From contig NC_073692.1 in the NCBI RefSeq assembly GCF_029784155.1, positions 430,757,324-430,821,323 on the forward strand: a DNA stretch of 64,000 nucleotides, read 5' to 3'. This DNA comes from Uranotaenia lowii. Lineage: Eukaryota; Arthropoda; Insecta; Diptera; Culicidae. Made by a program: the position numbers and the translations under genes. Positions 1 through 10,824 of the stretch are shown one piece after another. The notes under the pieces were generated by a model, which did no database searches, had not been told where the DNA came from, and was given only the letters and a program-made list of their open reading frames with translations. The stretch's first letter is position 1. Each line of letters begins with the position of its first letter.

Positions 1-480
1 GTGATACTAAGAGTATCTCATTTTTCGGGTTGAGTTCTTTTATATTAAAAGTAATTCATTTAAAATTATTACTTTTGAAAGTAAGTCCTAAAAGTCTAAG
101 CCTTTAAAAATAAATGAGAGATCTTAAATGCATCATTAATAAGAAACACTTTGATGAAAATGTATCAAATATTAAGGAATAAATGTAAAAACGATCAACT
201 CAGATTTATTTTCAACTCTTGTAAACTCGATACATTTTAGATTTTAGTTGACATCTTTGTTTTCGAAGTACCTTCAAGATAAATAATGTTAATCAACAAA
301 CCAATAAAAAATATTTCCAGCTGATTTTTTTCTGAACCTGAAGATTAAGTACAAGTTATTTTATCAACCAAAAATTATCGTTTATAATTTATTTGGTTAT
401 TAAAAGCCTGAGAAAAAAATTAATTAAAATTTAGATTTCTCAAAGAACGCAATCTTGAAATTCAGATATGATTTTATAAT
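1..480. other. AT-rich DNA, no gene seen
   Basis: No coding signal, RNA gene or clear repeat is visible. The stretch is strongly AT-rich. It may include the decayed outer part of the diverged inverted repeat whose better-matched arm starts near 540. Confidence 0.5.
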
Positions 481-1010
481 AGTGGTTTTCACCTGTTTTG
501 TATTTTTGTTGGGCAACAAAATTTTCGAATAATTAGGAACCGAAAAAGCATTGCATAAAAGAATCCTTAACCAGAAATCTCTTATTTGAATTATTAATCT
601 TTGATTTACTATATGAATTTTTTCTTCAATGAATTATTCGTAATTCAACTAGTGAATCTGAATGAAAATTACGAATGAACTCTGATATTTCGATTTTGGA
701 TCACCTTTAAGGAACTTTTTTATGTTTAAATTCTGTATAAGAATCAGGAGTAAAAATTTCAAAACCAAATCTTAAAAGTGGTTTGTAATTTCAAATATTT
801 TATTTCAGTATTCCGGTCTGATGAGTTTGGAACATGAAAAATGAGTCTTATTTTAGATTCAAATGCAAAACCAAGATTCGAATAAGTATTTTGTCCCGAT
901 GATGAACGGAACTGAAAATCAAGAATTATAACCTGGGTACAGATTCCGGAATGCGATCACAGGCAAAAAAAATTGTTTTTTTTTTTAACCCGGAAATGAT
1001 TCAAACTCGA
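481..1010 (+). repeat. Left arm of a large, diverged inverted repeat
   Basis: Reading this segment forward and 3380-3860 on the reverse strand gives matching words in the same order. Examples are the AACCAGAAATCT block (about 571-583 against 3795-3807), GTGAATYTGAATRAAAATT, TTTTGGATCA, GATGAGTTT and GCAAAACCRAGATTCGAAT. Identity looks like roughly 70-75% by eye. It is probably one terminus of an old foldback-type element, or one of two copies inserted in opposite orientation. No coding capacity is visible. Confidence 0.55.
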
Positions 1011-1437
1011 GCTCAAGCTTATTTTTCCGCACTTATTTGGGCAGGGAAAATCCAGGATGTTCTATCTTAAAACCTTGCAATATCCAGACATTCGAATTTG
1101 AAATTTACAACCCAAAATTTGGACAATATCCAACCAAATACTGGGAATTCTCGAAAAATTTTCTTTTTCATCGAAACACATCTGCCGGTTTTTTTTTATA
1201 ACACGGTTTTGGACGCAAAATATATAATTGTGATAGATCACACAATTTAAATTTTTCTTTGATTTTGCAAATAAAGTGACAACATTCGAAGAAAAGTCGG
1301 GCAGCCTTATTGTTCGAATGAAACTAGATGTTTTGGACTATGGACTGCACCCAAAATTCATGCACTCACTTCTTTTGTGAATAACTTCGGAAAGCGTTTT
1401 ACAAGTACAGTCTATCAACAAGTGAGAATTTTTTTTG

Positions 1438-1461
1438 AAAAGCTGTAGTAGAATTGTGGAT
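1438..1461 (+). repeat. 24-bp target-site duplication, left copy
   Basis: Identical over 24 bases to 2637-2660 (AAAAGCTGTAG at its left end, AATTGTGGAT at its right end). The flanking bases differ on both sides, as expected for a duplicated insertion site. Confidence 0.8.
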
Positions 1462-2636
1462 TAGTAGGCTGCGGCCGTGAACGACGGGTATGATTTTTTT
1501 CGCTGCCATTTTTAACTCCTGGAGAAAAATTCATTTTTTCTTGTCATTTGTGCTGAAAATTTGTTCAAATGTTAGAGATTCTCAATCTGTTTTCAAGAAC
1601 GTCCGGAACGATAACCACGTTAACAGCAGACAGTAGTGTCCTCTGCAACCAATGTTTCGGGAAGTAACATCATCGCTTCGCAACAGCCCAGTTTATTATT
1701 ACCTGACCAAAAGGGCTAGCTACAACGGCCCTCGAATTCCTGATCAAGCCACGGGGATTCTGGTGAGGATGTGCCTCATGCTGCCTTTTTTGGTTGGCTA
1801 GCAGAGCACAATTACGAAGAACCTCGGATCGTCTTTGACGAGGGGGTGACACTAATCAAGAAATCCAAAATACCGTGTAGTGTGTACCCGAAGAGGTGGT
1901 CGGCCAACAGGAAATGCTACTGCGGGATGTCTTGGGGCTCGAAGATAGTACGTGGTGAACCGGGTGGCAATGGTGGTGCCGAACCTTAAATTTCGGAACT
2001 CGTTGAACTTTAACGCGTCCCAAATGTTGCTGAGCAATTGCTGTTGCTCGCAAGGTGGGTGTTGTTGGTCACTAGCCGTTTCTTAAACCCTTTCACACGT
2101 TGGTCAACCCCCGGTAAGTGCAAGAAGAGCGATTGTTGGCAACTGGCGGATTTGGCTGCAGGCCATTCCTTTCTTTTAAATATTCCCGGAAAATATCCCT
2201 TTCAACATGTATCCTTTTCAAATGAAAAAGAGGTAAGATGTAAAAAGTGTTTTTTTTTTTTCATATGTTCAAAATAGCTTAACTCTATTATGGGGTTCAG
2301 CGGGGGGTTGGACAGGACATCAAACGATCGGAAGACTGATATACAATGGATTGTGGGTTCAAGCCAGCCGGAGTATCTCGACAAATTGAGAATCATGAGA
2401 AGGGTACTTAAGAACCTTTTCAGAATTCTTTATTTGTTTCGAACAGTTGGAAGGGAGTGAGATGAGTCAAACCTGTCCCAAGCCAGTGGTAACGGACCCC
2501 TTGGTTGTACTGCAATTATTGTTGATGAGTTAAGCATGAACAATATTTGAATATGCGATCGAGACTTCCCGTACCGCCTCGGGTCGAAAGACCTATCAGC
2601 CACTGGTGGGTTTTTTATACATACATACATACATAC
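1462..2636 (+). mobile_element. Retroposed insertion with ATAC tail
   Basis: This 1175-bp block lies exactly between two 24-bp direct repeats and ends in a short tandem (ATAC)n tail at about 2617-2636. Target duplication plus simple-repeat tail is the signature of target-primed insertion of a non-LTR element or SINE, with the 3' end at the right. No reverse transcriptase or endonuclease motif is visible; the longest frames (60-79 codons) look random. A sequence matching the pol III B-box pattern (GTTCAAGCC) occurs near 2358-2366, so the right part may be tRNA-related, but no convincing tRNA fold was found. The left edge carries the word GTAGGCTGCGGCC, which recurs as GTAGGCTGTGGCC near 8091 in the other TSD-bracketed insertion. 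It is either a 5'-truncated LINE tail or a composite SINE; the class is unresolved. Confidence 0.6.
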
Positions 2637-2660
2637 AAAAGCTGTAGTAGAATTGTGGAT
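2637..2660 (+). repeat. 24-bp target-site duplication, right copy
   Basis: Right partner of 1438-1461. It follows the ATAC tail directly. Confidence 0.8.
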
Positions 2661-3379
2661 CTGGGGTTTCGAGGTTCTGGGCTTAGTTCTATGTCGAGAT
2701 TGTTAGTCTTGATTCATTTAAGTCGTTCATCCTTTCCATTCATTAAAATTATTGAGAAAATTTTTCTTGACAATGTTACGGTTCTCATAGAAGGGAGGGG
2801 GAGGAGGGTTTTGCCAAGCCAAATGTTCTTCTCTAAACTGAAAATTTTAAATTTCAAATCAAATTATGATGAACGACTAAAATTATTCAAGAGTTACAAT
2901 CTCGGCTCAGAACTAAAGCCAAAACCTCGTAATCTTATCCCAGCTCAATAATTTTACAACAATTTTTCGAAAAAAAATATCCAAACTCATTAATAGAAAT
3001 TTAGTCACGAAAAACGAATTCCAATAAGATCAGACTAAGCTTGAGAGATTTACCCGAATTTTGGCACTTTATTTTCAAAATTAAACAAAAATTTAAATTG
3101 AGTCATTGAAATTATGTTGTTTTTCCGTCTAAATGTTTTGAGTAAATTTTTTCAAAATTAATTTAAAGATTTTTAAAAAGCCTCAAATATAATTTAAAAT
3201 TGACTGATGAATTAATGTGAACGATTTTTAAAGTTTAAAATATGATTTGAAATTTAAAGATGCATTTCGATAAACAAAAGTTAAGTATTTTTCTTAATGA
3301 TTTTAATTTAATAATATTGATATTGGCAGATATTGGAGAAAATATCCCGGATACTTGGAAAAACTTATTTGGAAAGCTA
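2661..3379. other. AT-rich spacer inside the inverted repeat
   Basis: No gene seen. Before the 1.2 kb insertion this was part of the centre of the diverged inverted repeat (with 1011-1437). Confidence 0.4.
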
Positions 3380-3860
3380 AGAAAGAATAATTCCGGATTT
3401 TGTAAAACATTAAAATACGATGTCTTTGATAAGAATTCGGATTCTGTATTCAGTTTATTGTTGCTGAACTTCAGTTTGGATCATCATTGGGAAAAAAAAA
3501 TCCTGATTCGAATCTCGGTTTTGCACTTCAAACTTTTATGTTCGAAACTCATCCTTTCGGAATGTGAAAAGAAAATATTTAAAATTACCAACAACTTTTG
3601 AGATTTAAAATTTTTACTTTTGATTGTTATGCAAAATTGGAACTGAAGAAAGTTTCATAATGATGATCCAAAATTGAAAAATTTGAAACAGTTTCATCAT
3701 TCGCAATTTTTATTCAAATTCACAAGTTGAATTTTGAATAAATAACTGAACAAAAAATTCACATTGAAAACCAACAATTCAGAACAATAACAGATTTCTG
3801 GTTAAGAATCCAAATTTCGCTTCTTGGCTTATAATTATTATCTGGAGCTTAGTTTCAAAA
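3380..3860 (-). repeat. Right arm of the diverged inverted repeat
   Basis: Reverse-complement partner of 481-1010; the shared words run in the same order. The 113-codon frame at 3260-3601 overlaps it and has no recognisable domain, so it is probably chance. Confidence 0.55.
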
Positions 3861-5389
3861 ATTGTTTTCGAATTCTGAATCCTGATTTCGAACTAAGGTT
3901 CAAAAGGTAGTACTCAGATTCGGAACTACAAAAAAAAATTCAGATTCAGCTCGAAGTTAAGTTTTATAATCAAGATTAAAATGTCAATGTGAGAATTTTC
4001 ATTAAGGATTCAAATTACAGGCGATCGTAGTTTCGTAATTTTGATTCTGAATTCAAAAATTAAAATTTTATATTCAATCAGAGTGTTCCGTTTTGAAAAT
4101 TCTTGACAACACTAGCAGAAAATAGCGGTCAGTTGAGAGAAAATTATCATACGATTCACAACTATGAATATCTCGTGGTTCTCTTAGTTTATAAAAGTTA
4201 ATAGTTGTTTGAGTTAGATTATCAGTTTTATTTAGCCGACAGTGGAACCGTCCTCCCCGACAGAAGGAATACAAAATTCAATACGACCCGCATCCGCCCG
4301 AAGAATTTACCGAACATACGACGCCCACGCCAATCCAACCTAATACAGTCTACCAAGGTTGCCGAAAAATATTGTGTTTTTGAGAAAAAAAATCTGACTT
4401 TCTGTGATTTTACCCAAAAATTCTGTGATGGTTTTCTGTGACGCTATTTTCTTTATTTAATTTCATTGAAAACTCATGTCTTTTATACATTTTAGTTGGG
4501 AAAAATAAATTAACTTTACCAATCTTCTCATTTTTTTTTCTAATTCAAAGTAAGACATCTAAATTTTATACTGACTTAAAAAAATTGTAATTATGGAAAA
4601 CCATTCTAAACTATAAACTCTGTGAAAAAAGTTATTAAAAAAAGAACTAGCTTTCTACTTTCTTATTTAATTAAATATAAAAAGTTTTTCCTTAAAATGA
4701 AATTTTCAAATCCCTAATTTATGTTTTGAAACTTCTGGAAAAACTAATGACAACTTCTAATACTTATTTTTGAAAGTTAGAAATTGAAACACATCTTCAA
4801 ATGTCATCTACAATCATCGATCTATTGTTCAATTGAATTGACGGAACCATGTGGAGAACCAAAACAAACAGTGTTTTGGTTCTGCTCGGTGAAGCAGATA
4901 ACTTCTGCTGGTGGATCGTTCCGATCCACAAAACGTTTTCCTATCGGATGATCCGAACCAAAACGATAAGTTTCAACATAATACGATCGATGTAATTAAA
5001 TGGTTTTCGGTGCGGGCAAATAACTGGACATTTTTTTCTTAAATAGGTTAAACTCTTCCAAAATCAGTCGTTCCCGGGGGATAATAGCTAAAAAATTTTA
5101 ACTAACTATTTATAATGGATTCTGATGGATCTTCCTGGAAATAGTCCAATGATCTCAAATGTTGTATTTTCATTGTATTTTTCATTTGCTGCTTTCCCTA
5201 TTGGATCGTAAACTTTGTATTGCAAGATATCATATTCGAATCAAACAATATTAATGAAACGGACATTTCATATTTAGTCGATATGTTGAAGGCTACCAAC
5301 GAAAAAATTGAAGCTAATTTTAAGCTCTCAATGACACTTTTTGGAAGCATTTATAGCCATCTTGAAACACATCGTCATACTTTCTAGAA
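3861..5389. other. AT-rich DNA with a TTCTGTGATTTT stutter
   Basis: No gene recognised. Around 4350-4443 a phrase close to TTCTGTGATTTTAC is repeated imperfectly next to a GGTTGCCGAAAAAT junction. Similar wordy repeats occur near 29520, 42400, 50190 and 55220. Confidence 0.35.
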
Positions 5390-8024
5390 AGACGTTACAC
5401 TTTTTTTATATTTGGACATATCCTTGCCCCGCCACGTGTTTTGGCACCAAAAGGAGAGGTGAAGTTCATGTTTAAAACATTGAGACTAAGCGAATGCAGC
5501 GTCATCGCGACACGGCGCGACGACGAAATTTCAATTGATTTGTTAAGGAGAAAGACTAAACTCTTCACTACCAAAAACTGGTGGTCATTGTCGGGCATTC
5601 GATTGTCCCATGGATGGATGGTCTCGACTCTCACTGTTCTACGTTATTGATGCAGCTTGGATGGAACCTAATTAGCTGACCCAGAGCCAAGGCCAAATCG
5701 GAATTTAATAAAGCATGATAAAAATACTCCCATTTTCGTGCACTCTATCCTTGGCCGTTTGGCTCGATGCCTCCAACTTTTATTTCCACTCATTGGCGGC
5801 TTCTCTCCCGAAAGACGGGCCACGAGCTGGCTTCAATCGATTTTCAATGAAAAATCACTCAACCTTCCATGCTAATAGAAGAAGGCACACGGGTAGGTGG
5901 CAGGCAGGTAGCGCGCGATATCTCTCCTTCAGCGCGATATCATCGCAAAGTCGAGAACCAAAAAGCCGCTCTTAGTGTTGTTCAAGTGTGCTCTTCAGAA
6001 TTTCCATCGGCAAGTCGTTTCGTTTGGTTTCGCGTATGCATCCATTTGCTCGCTGCAGGCTTCTCGAGAAACGATGTAGTGTATTTAGTAGGACGAGGTA
6101 AGAATAAGGGGGAGAACCGAAACTTGGCCGTATCATCCCGTGGGGGGCGAGGGTGGCGTTTTGATAGACGACCCCTACACGGCCAAGAAAACGGGTATTG
6201 AATTATAAATAATGATGAGCAAGCAAAGTGTATGAGCTCCTCCGTAAGCCACGAGAAGCTCTCCTCGAAAAACACCACACAGCCGCCAGTCGATTAATGC
6301 AAAGTTCTACTCTAGAAGTAGGTAGATGTGCTAACTACGAATGTGTACATCTGTCTAGCTTGTGTAGAATAATCCCATGGGAAGTGCGAGAGATTCGATC
6401 CTATTACAAGGATAACCCGATATAGTGTTGGTCTGTTGACCTCGATTCGCCTGTATGGGCTCGGTGAGCTAGCAAAAAAGGTGACAAAATGTGTCGAAGA
6501 GAAAAAAAATGTATCGTTTTAAGTCTACAGCCTTTTTTTGTAAAATGTGGAGACTCGTTCCACAGTTTGGAAATAGCTACAGTTCTGTTTGAAACTAGCT
6601 CATAGTAGATAGCATGATTTATCAATCCATCACCTGAATTAGCAGCAGATTTCAAATTCCAACCTTCATTACCCTATAAATAATCTACAGCACAGTTTTG
6701 TTGTAAACGTTTCTGTTATTCGAACCAAACATACTATCCCAAGCATGGTTGCTGGATATTGGGTGGGTAAATTTGCCAAATCGAAACGGGTTGATCAAGG
6801 CCAGAGACATTATTTATATTGGGAGACAATGTTTATCCCACAAACTATAACTCACTGTCGGATCACAACAGGCAAAAGGAAGAGAAACAGAGAAAACCAC
6901 CGTTCAAAGGAAAGGTAGGGCAGAGGATCCACTGCTGGGAATATTCATTCTACGAAAGAAAAAAAATGTCGATAACTCAATTTCAATAAACGTGTCTACA
7001 AAACAGATGAGCAAAGCAGCAATCAGACCCATTCCTCCCGGCAGGCAGAACGTCGACCCAGAGAATAATTCTGCAGTAAAAAACGGGTGATTACCGCACG
7101 TAATTTAAACAATAAGTCAACCAGAGATTCTGAAACCATCTAAACATTGGTGGAAAACCTTCGACGAGATTATTTTACATCACATACATAATAACTAGGT
7201 GGAGCTGGGTGTTGTTTGTGCGCCACCAGCATGTCCGGCATTATTGGCAGTATCCTTGGAATTTCTCACATTTTACCGCGCGCTGTTGATGACATTGACT
7301 GAGGCCGAGACTGACCGGGTGTGTGTCTTGCGCCGGCAGGGGGATTTGCCGACCGGGGAGTACAGTGTAGGACGCTAACAAACTTTGTCTCCACAATATT
7401 TAATTTGTATTTAAATGTAACCAGAATTCCATTCGTTGTTGATGGTAAAGAAAAGAAGAAAGCTTTAATCGTTTAATAAAAAAAAAACTTTCAGACATTT
7501 TTTTTTAGAAACAATTTTGTGTCTTCGGAAGTGCCTCAAGGTAATAAATTGAAACCAGCATTTGTCATGCTTCATGATAAACCCTGCTATATTTTAACTA
7601 GAAACTTAAAACACAGACCAACAGACAGTACACTTAGAAGAAAAATCGACTGATTTTTCGCAAAAACTATTAATGCCATCTTGCGGGGACATTGCCTACC
7701 TATGAATTAACGTTTCTTATTACAATTTTATCATTTGTGGAGAGATATAGCGTTGTTCTGTTCTTTAAGACTAAACACACCGACACCTTGTATATGTCTG
7801 TTTATATCGCGAGCGATCAAATTGTTTCTCAGCCGAATTTTACAAAAATTATAGTTTTGGAAAGCTCGTGACGTGACTCAAATACAATTTACAGACCAAA
7901 TTGAGCTACAATCATTTTGATAAAATTTATTCAAAGTCGAAGAAAAAATAAATCGAAAAAACATGCTTCGGGAAAAGACAATAAATCAGTTATTAAGTGC
8001 TCGAATTAAAAAACACTTAGTACA
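5390..8024. other. Unique, moderately GC-richer DNA, no gene recognised
   Basis: Frames of 65-110 codons exist (for example 5869-6201) but overlap in several frames and show no known domain. Base composition rises between about 5700 and 7380 relative to the flanks, which may mark conserved non-coding DNA. This is inference only. Confidence 0.3.
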
Positions 8025-8050
8025 TAAAAAAGCTGAAGTTGGAAGCTTTA
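8025..8050 (+). repeat. 26-bp target-site duplication, left copy
   Basis: Identical over 26 bases to 10504-10529 (TAAAAAAGCTGAAG at the left, GGAAGCTTTA at the right). The bases outside differ. Confidence 0.8.
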
Positions 8051-10503
8051 GAAAAACACTACAAAAATCAGTGAATGGAAACTGGACTTGGTAGGCTGTG
8101 GCCAAACGTGACGGTTGATTGTTTTTCAGGCAGAAAATTTTCAAATAGAGAAAATTGAAATTAATGAAAAATGTTTTATTTGAAGAAACAAGTGAACAAG
8201 TGGAAGTCAAATGCCGAGTTTTAAAAGTTTTAAAATATAAAAAAAAATTTGTTCTTCGGTCGACGTTAAGGGAGAGAAAGGGCTAGCACTACGCCTTCCG
8301 GAAAGACAAGGAATTATTTTCCTCAACATCAGTGTTTTTTTGCGATGGGATCTCCGATTTCAATTAAGATAAGTATTTTGTTTCGTTATTGTTTACTTTC
8401 ATGTTATTTTTTTCTTTAATTTGATCCAAGATGTTCAATATCAGAATAGTAAATTATCATAATTTTTTTATTTTTCTAAGATTTTGCCCCCCTGCTAAAT
8501 GTTTTAATTCAGGCTATATTAGGGCATTTATTTAATGCAGTAACAGCAATAAAATATCGAGTTTTTTTTAATCCAAAGAAATCACCTCACCATTTAATAA
8601 AAAACTATATATAAAAGCGATCTTGCAGCAATTATTCTATACTTCCTACTGTATCTGGAGAAGAACTTTATTTGTTTTCTGGTGATAGTATTTTTTGGAT
8701 TTTGGTGAAACAGAAAAAAATTAGGTATGAACAGAAAAGCTGGCGCTATGTTCTCGGGGTTCAGATTCAACTTAATAACATAAAAATGTGTGCTTTGTGT
8801 CCAATTCAGTTTAGAATTGATCATGTTTGTTGGGGATTTTCAAGATATAACTTAATTTCACTGTAGCTTACATTCAACTGTAGATGCATGAAGGCTTCTA
8901 AACCACTCGCGTTTCTCAGATAAGAGGTGTATTAACTAGCTAAGAGACTTCAAATTAATCTGTTCTTTTTTGACTAACAGAAATGAAAACTGCAGTAAAT
9001 TTGATTAAAGATTAATCTTGAATGGTTCGGAGTTATTTCAGGTGTAGATACGTGATAGTTTTGATAATCTCGTTTAAGAAAATCTGTGTTTAAAAATTAG
9101 ACGTTGGTTGAGTTTTTTTTTCTTAAATTAATATTTTAATCCTAAATTGTACTATGAGATTTGTGTTTGTGTAAGTTTAATGGTATTTTCATTGTTCAAG
9201 GCTATTGCGGATGTGTTGTAGTTAAAAATTTACATTCTTATACTTATTAATAGGAATACTCATCCTGTCCAGCTATTGTTATTATAATAATAAAACACAT
9301 AACGAAATTTCAAACTATATTCTAACCCATAAACTTTCATTGAACTTTCATTATCTTCTAAAATTTGAGGCATGCTGATTCATTTTTATATTGTCAGATT
9401 ATTGGTATCGATTGTCATTAAGAATATCCAGAACATTTCATAGTGATTTTTTTTAGACTTTTCAAAGCTTTTTTGTTAATTTATTTTTTTTTCTGTGTTG
9501 AGATTATTGTTTCTAGAACTTCAGTTTTCCTTTTCGCTAGCCTCATCAAGGTGTAATTAGATATGCTTTACCAAGTTTTAATTTTCTTCAAAAATGCTAA
9601 CTAAGTTATCTTAGTGGAAAATTAAAAAAATCTATCATAAATACGCAACATCAGATTGGTTTATTGGTAAATGTTATGCATTATGATTTATCAAAAAAGT
9701 TATTATTGTTTAAAAAAAAATTTTTTTGTGTTTTGTAAAAAATAATTTAAAATATAAAAAATTGTTTGAAAACAAATTCAATAAAAAAAAAGAAAGCATT
9801 GGTTGAATAATGTTAACAAATAAGGAATTTCAAATAGGGAAAGAAGATGTTCAGTACAATTTTTTTGTTGGTTATTTGTTTAAAATAACATGAAACACAA
9901 TACATTTGAATTATAAATATTTAACATTCCTTCAGAAACCAATATATGTTTAGGATTAAAACTACAGTTTATTAAGATCTTTACACTAGTCAAAAGTGTC
10001 TCCTGCTCATATCCTTTCACCCCATCCCAGAAAAATTATTTGCTAGGATGCAGAGGTGACCTCGGTCCTAAAGCGTAAAGTTAAATCTTTCATCCCTTTC
10101 TAAATTTTTCCCAACTATCTATTGACTACTAGGACGTGGCCGGCGCCGTTATTGATGTTCAAAGAGATAGCATGAGTTTTGTACAATGAGAATGAACTAC
10201 TAATCCCAAGTACCATTCTTTTGACCTTTGTACAAAACTGATGGCCTCGGTCAATCACGGAGTAGCAACCATTGGCGATGTGGAATCATTTCTACTGAGC
10301 CACGCCTGCGATCATGGTGTTCGAAATGCATAGATAAAAATGATATAAATCAAGATATATTCGTAAAACACATCCAATTTAAACAGTCAGCAACATGTAC
10401 AGAACCAGCATTAAAAAATCTTTTTAAATGTGATGATGAGGCATTTCGGGTTCAATGATTAAAGGTGGATGTGAGTAGTCAATTAAGCTAAGCTAAGCTA
10501 AGC
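8051..10503 (+). mobile_element. 2.45-kb retroposed insertion with (TAAGC)n tail
   Basis: The block lies between 26-bp direct repeats and ends at the right in four tandem TAAGC units (10484-10503). This architecture is that of a non-LTR retrotransposon or retroposed copy in + orientation. The interior is AT-rich and carries no visible reverse transcriptase, endonuclease or zinc-knuckle motif. The 76-codon frame at 10228-10458 near the 3' end has no recognised domain. The segment near 10000-10160 shares words, in opposite orientation, with 23310-23420, so at least its right part is repetitive. It may be a 5'-truncated element with a long untranslated 3' region, or a non-autonomous relative. 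The class is unknown. Confidence 0.55.
10131..10158 (+). repeat. Interspersed repeat word, partner at 23317-23342
   Basis: AGGACGTGGCCGGCGCCGTT followed by ATTGATG matches, with one visible mismatch, the reverse strand of 23317-23342. A CTCTGCATC/GATGCAGAG word accompanies both. Two copies of one dispersed repeat lie in opposite orientation. Confidence 0.55.
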
Positions 10504-10529
10504 TAAAAAAGCTGAAGTTGGAAGCTTTA
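10504..10529 (+). repeat. 26-bp target-site duplication, right copy
   Basis: Right partner of 8025-8050, directly after the TAAGC tail. Confidence 0.8.
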
Positions 10530-10824
10530 TGTTACACATATGGAAATACGGTTTTTTTTTTTTTAAGATCATGCCACAAAAAATGTTAAAAAGTGGTGTA
10601 AAAACCATACATTTTAATTATCCAACCTTTCAAGCTGTTCCAGTAAAAGTAAAAAAAATGTTAAAAATGAATTGGAAAGGTAACGTAATTTGACAAACTT
10701 TGGCATCATTAGATTTTCAAAATATGAAACACAGCATTTTTGACGACTTTTCAAAGGAAGCTGTTAAAAGAAATTTTTATCAATCTGCTTTTTCTGATCT
10801 TATTCCAGCACCTGGATTGTGAGT

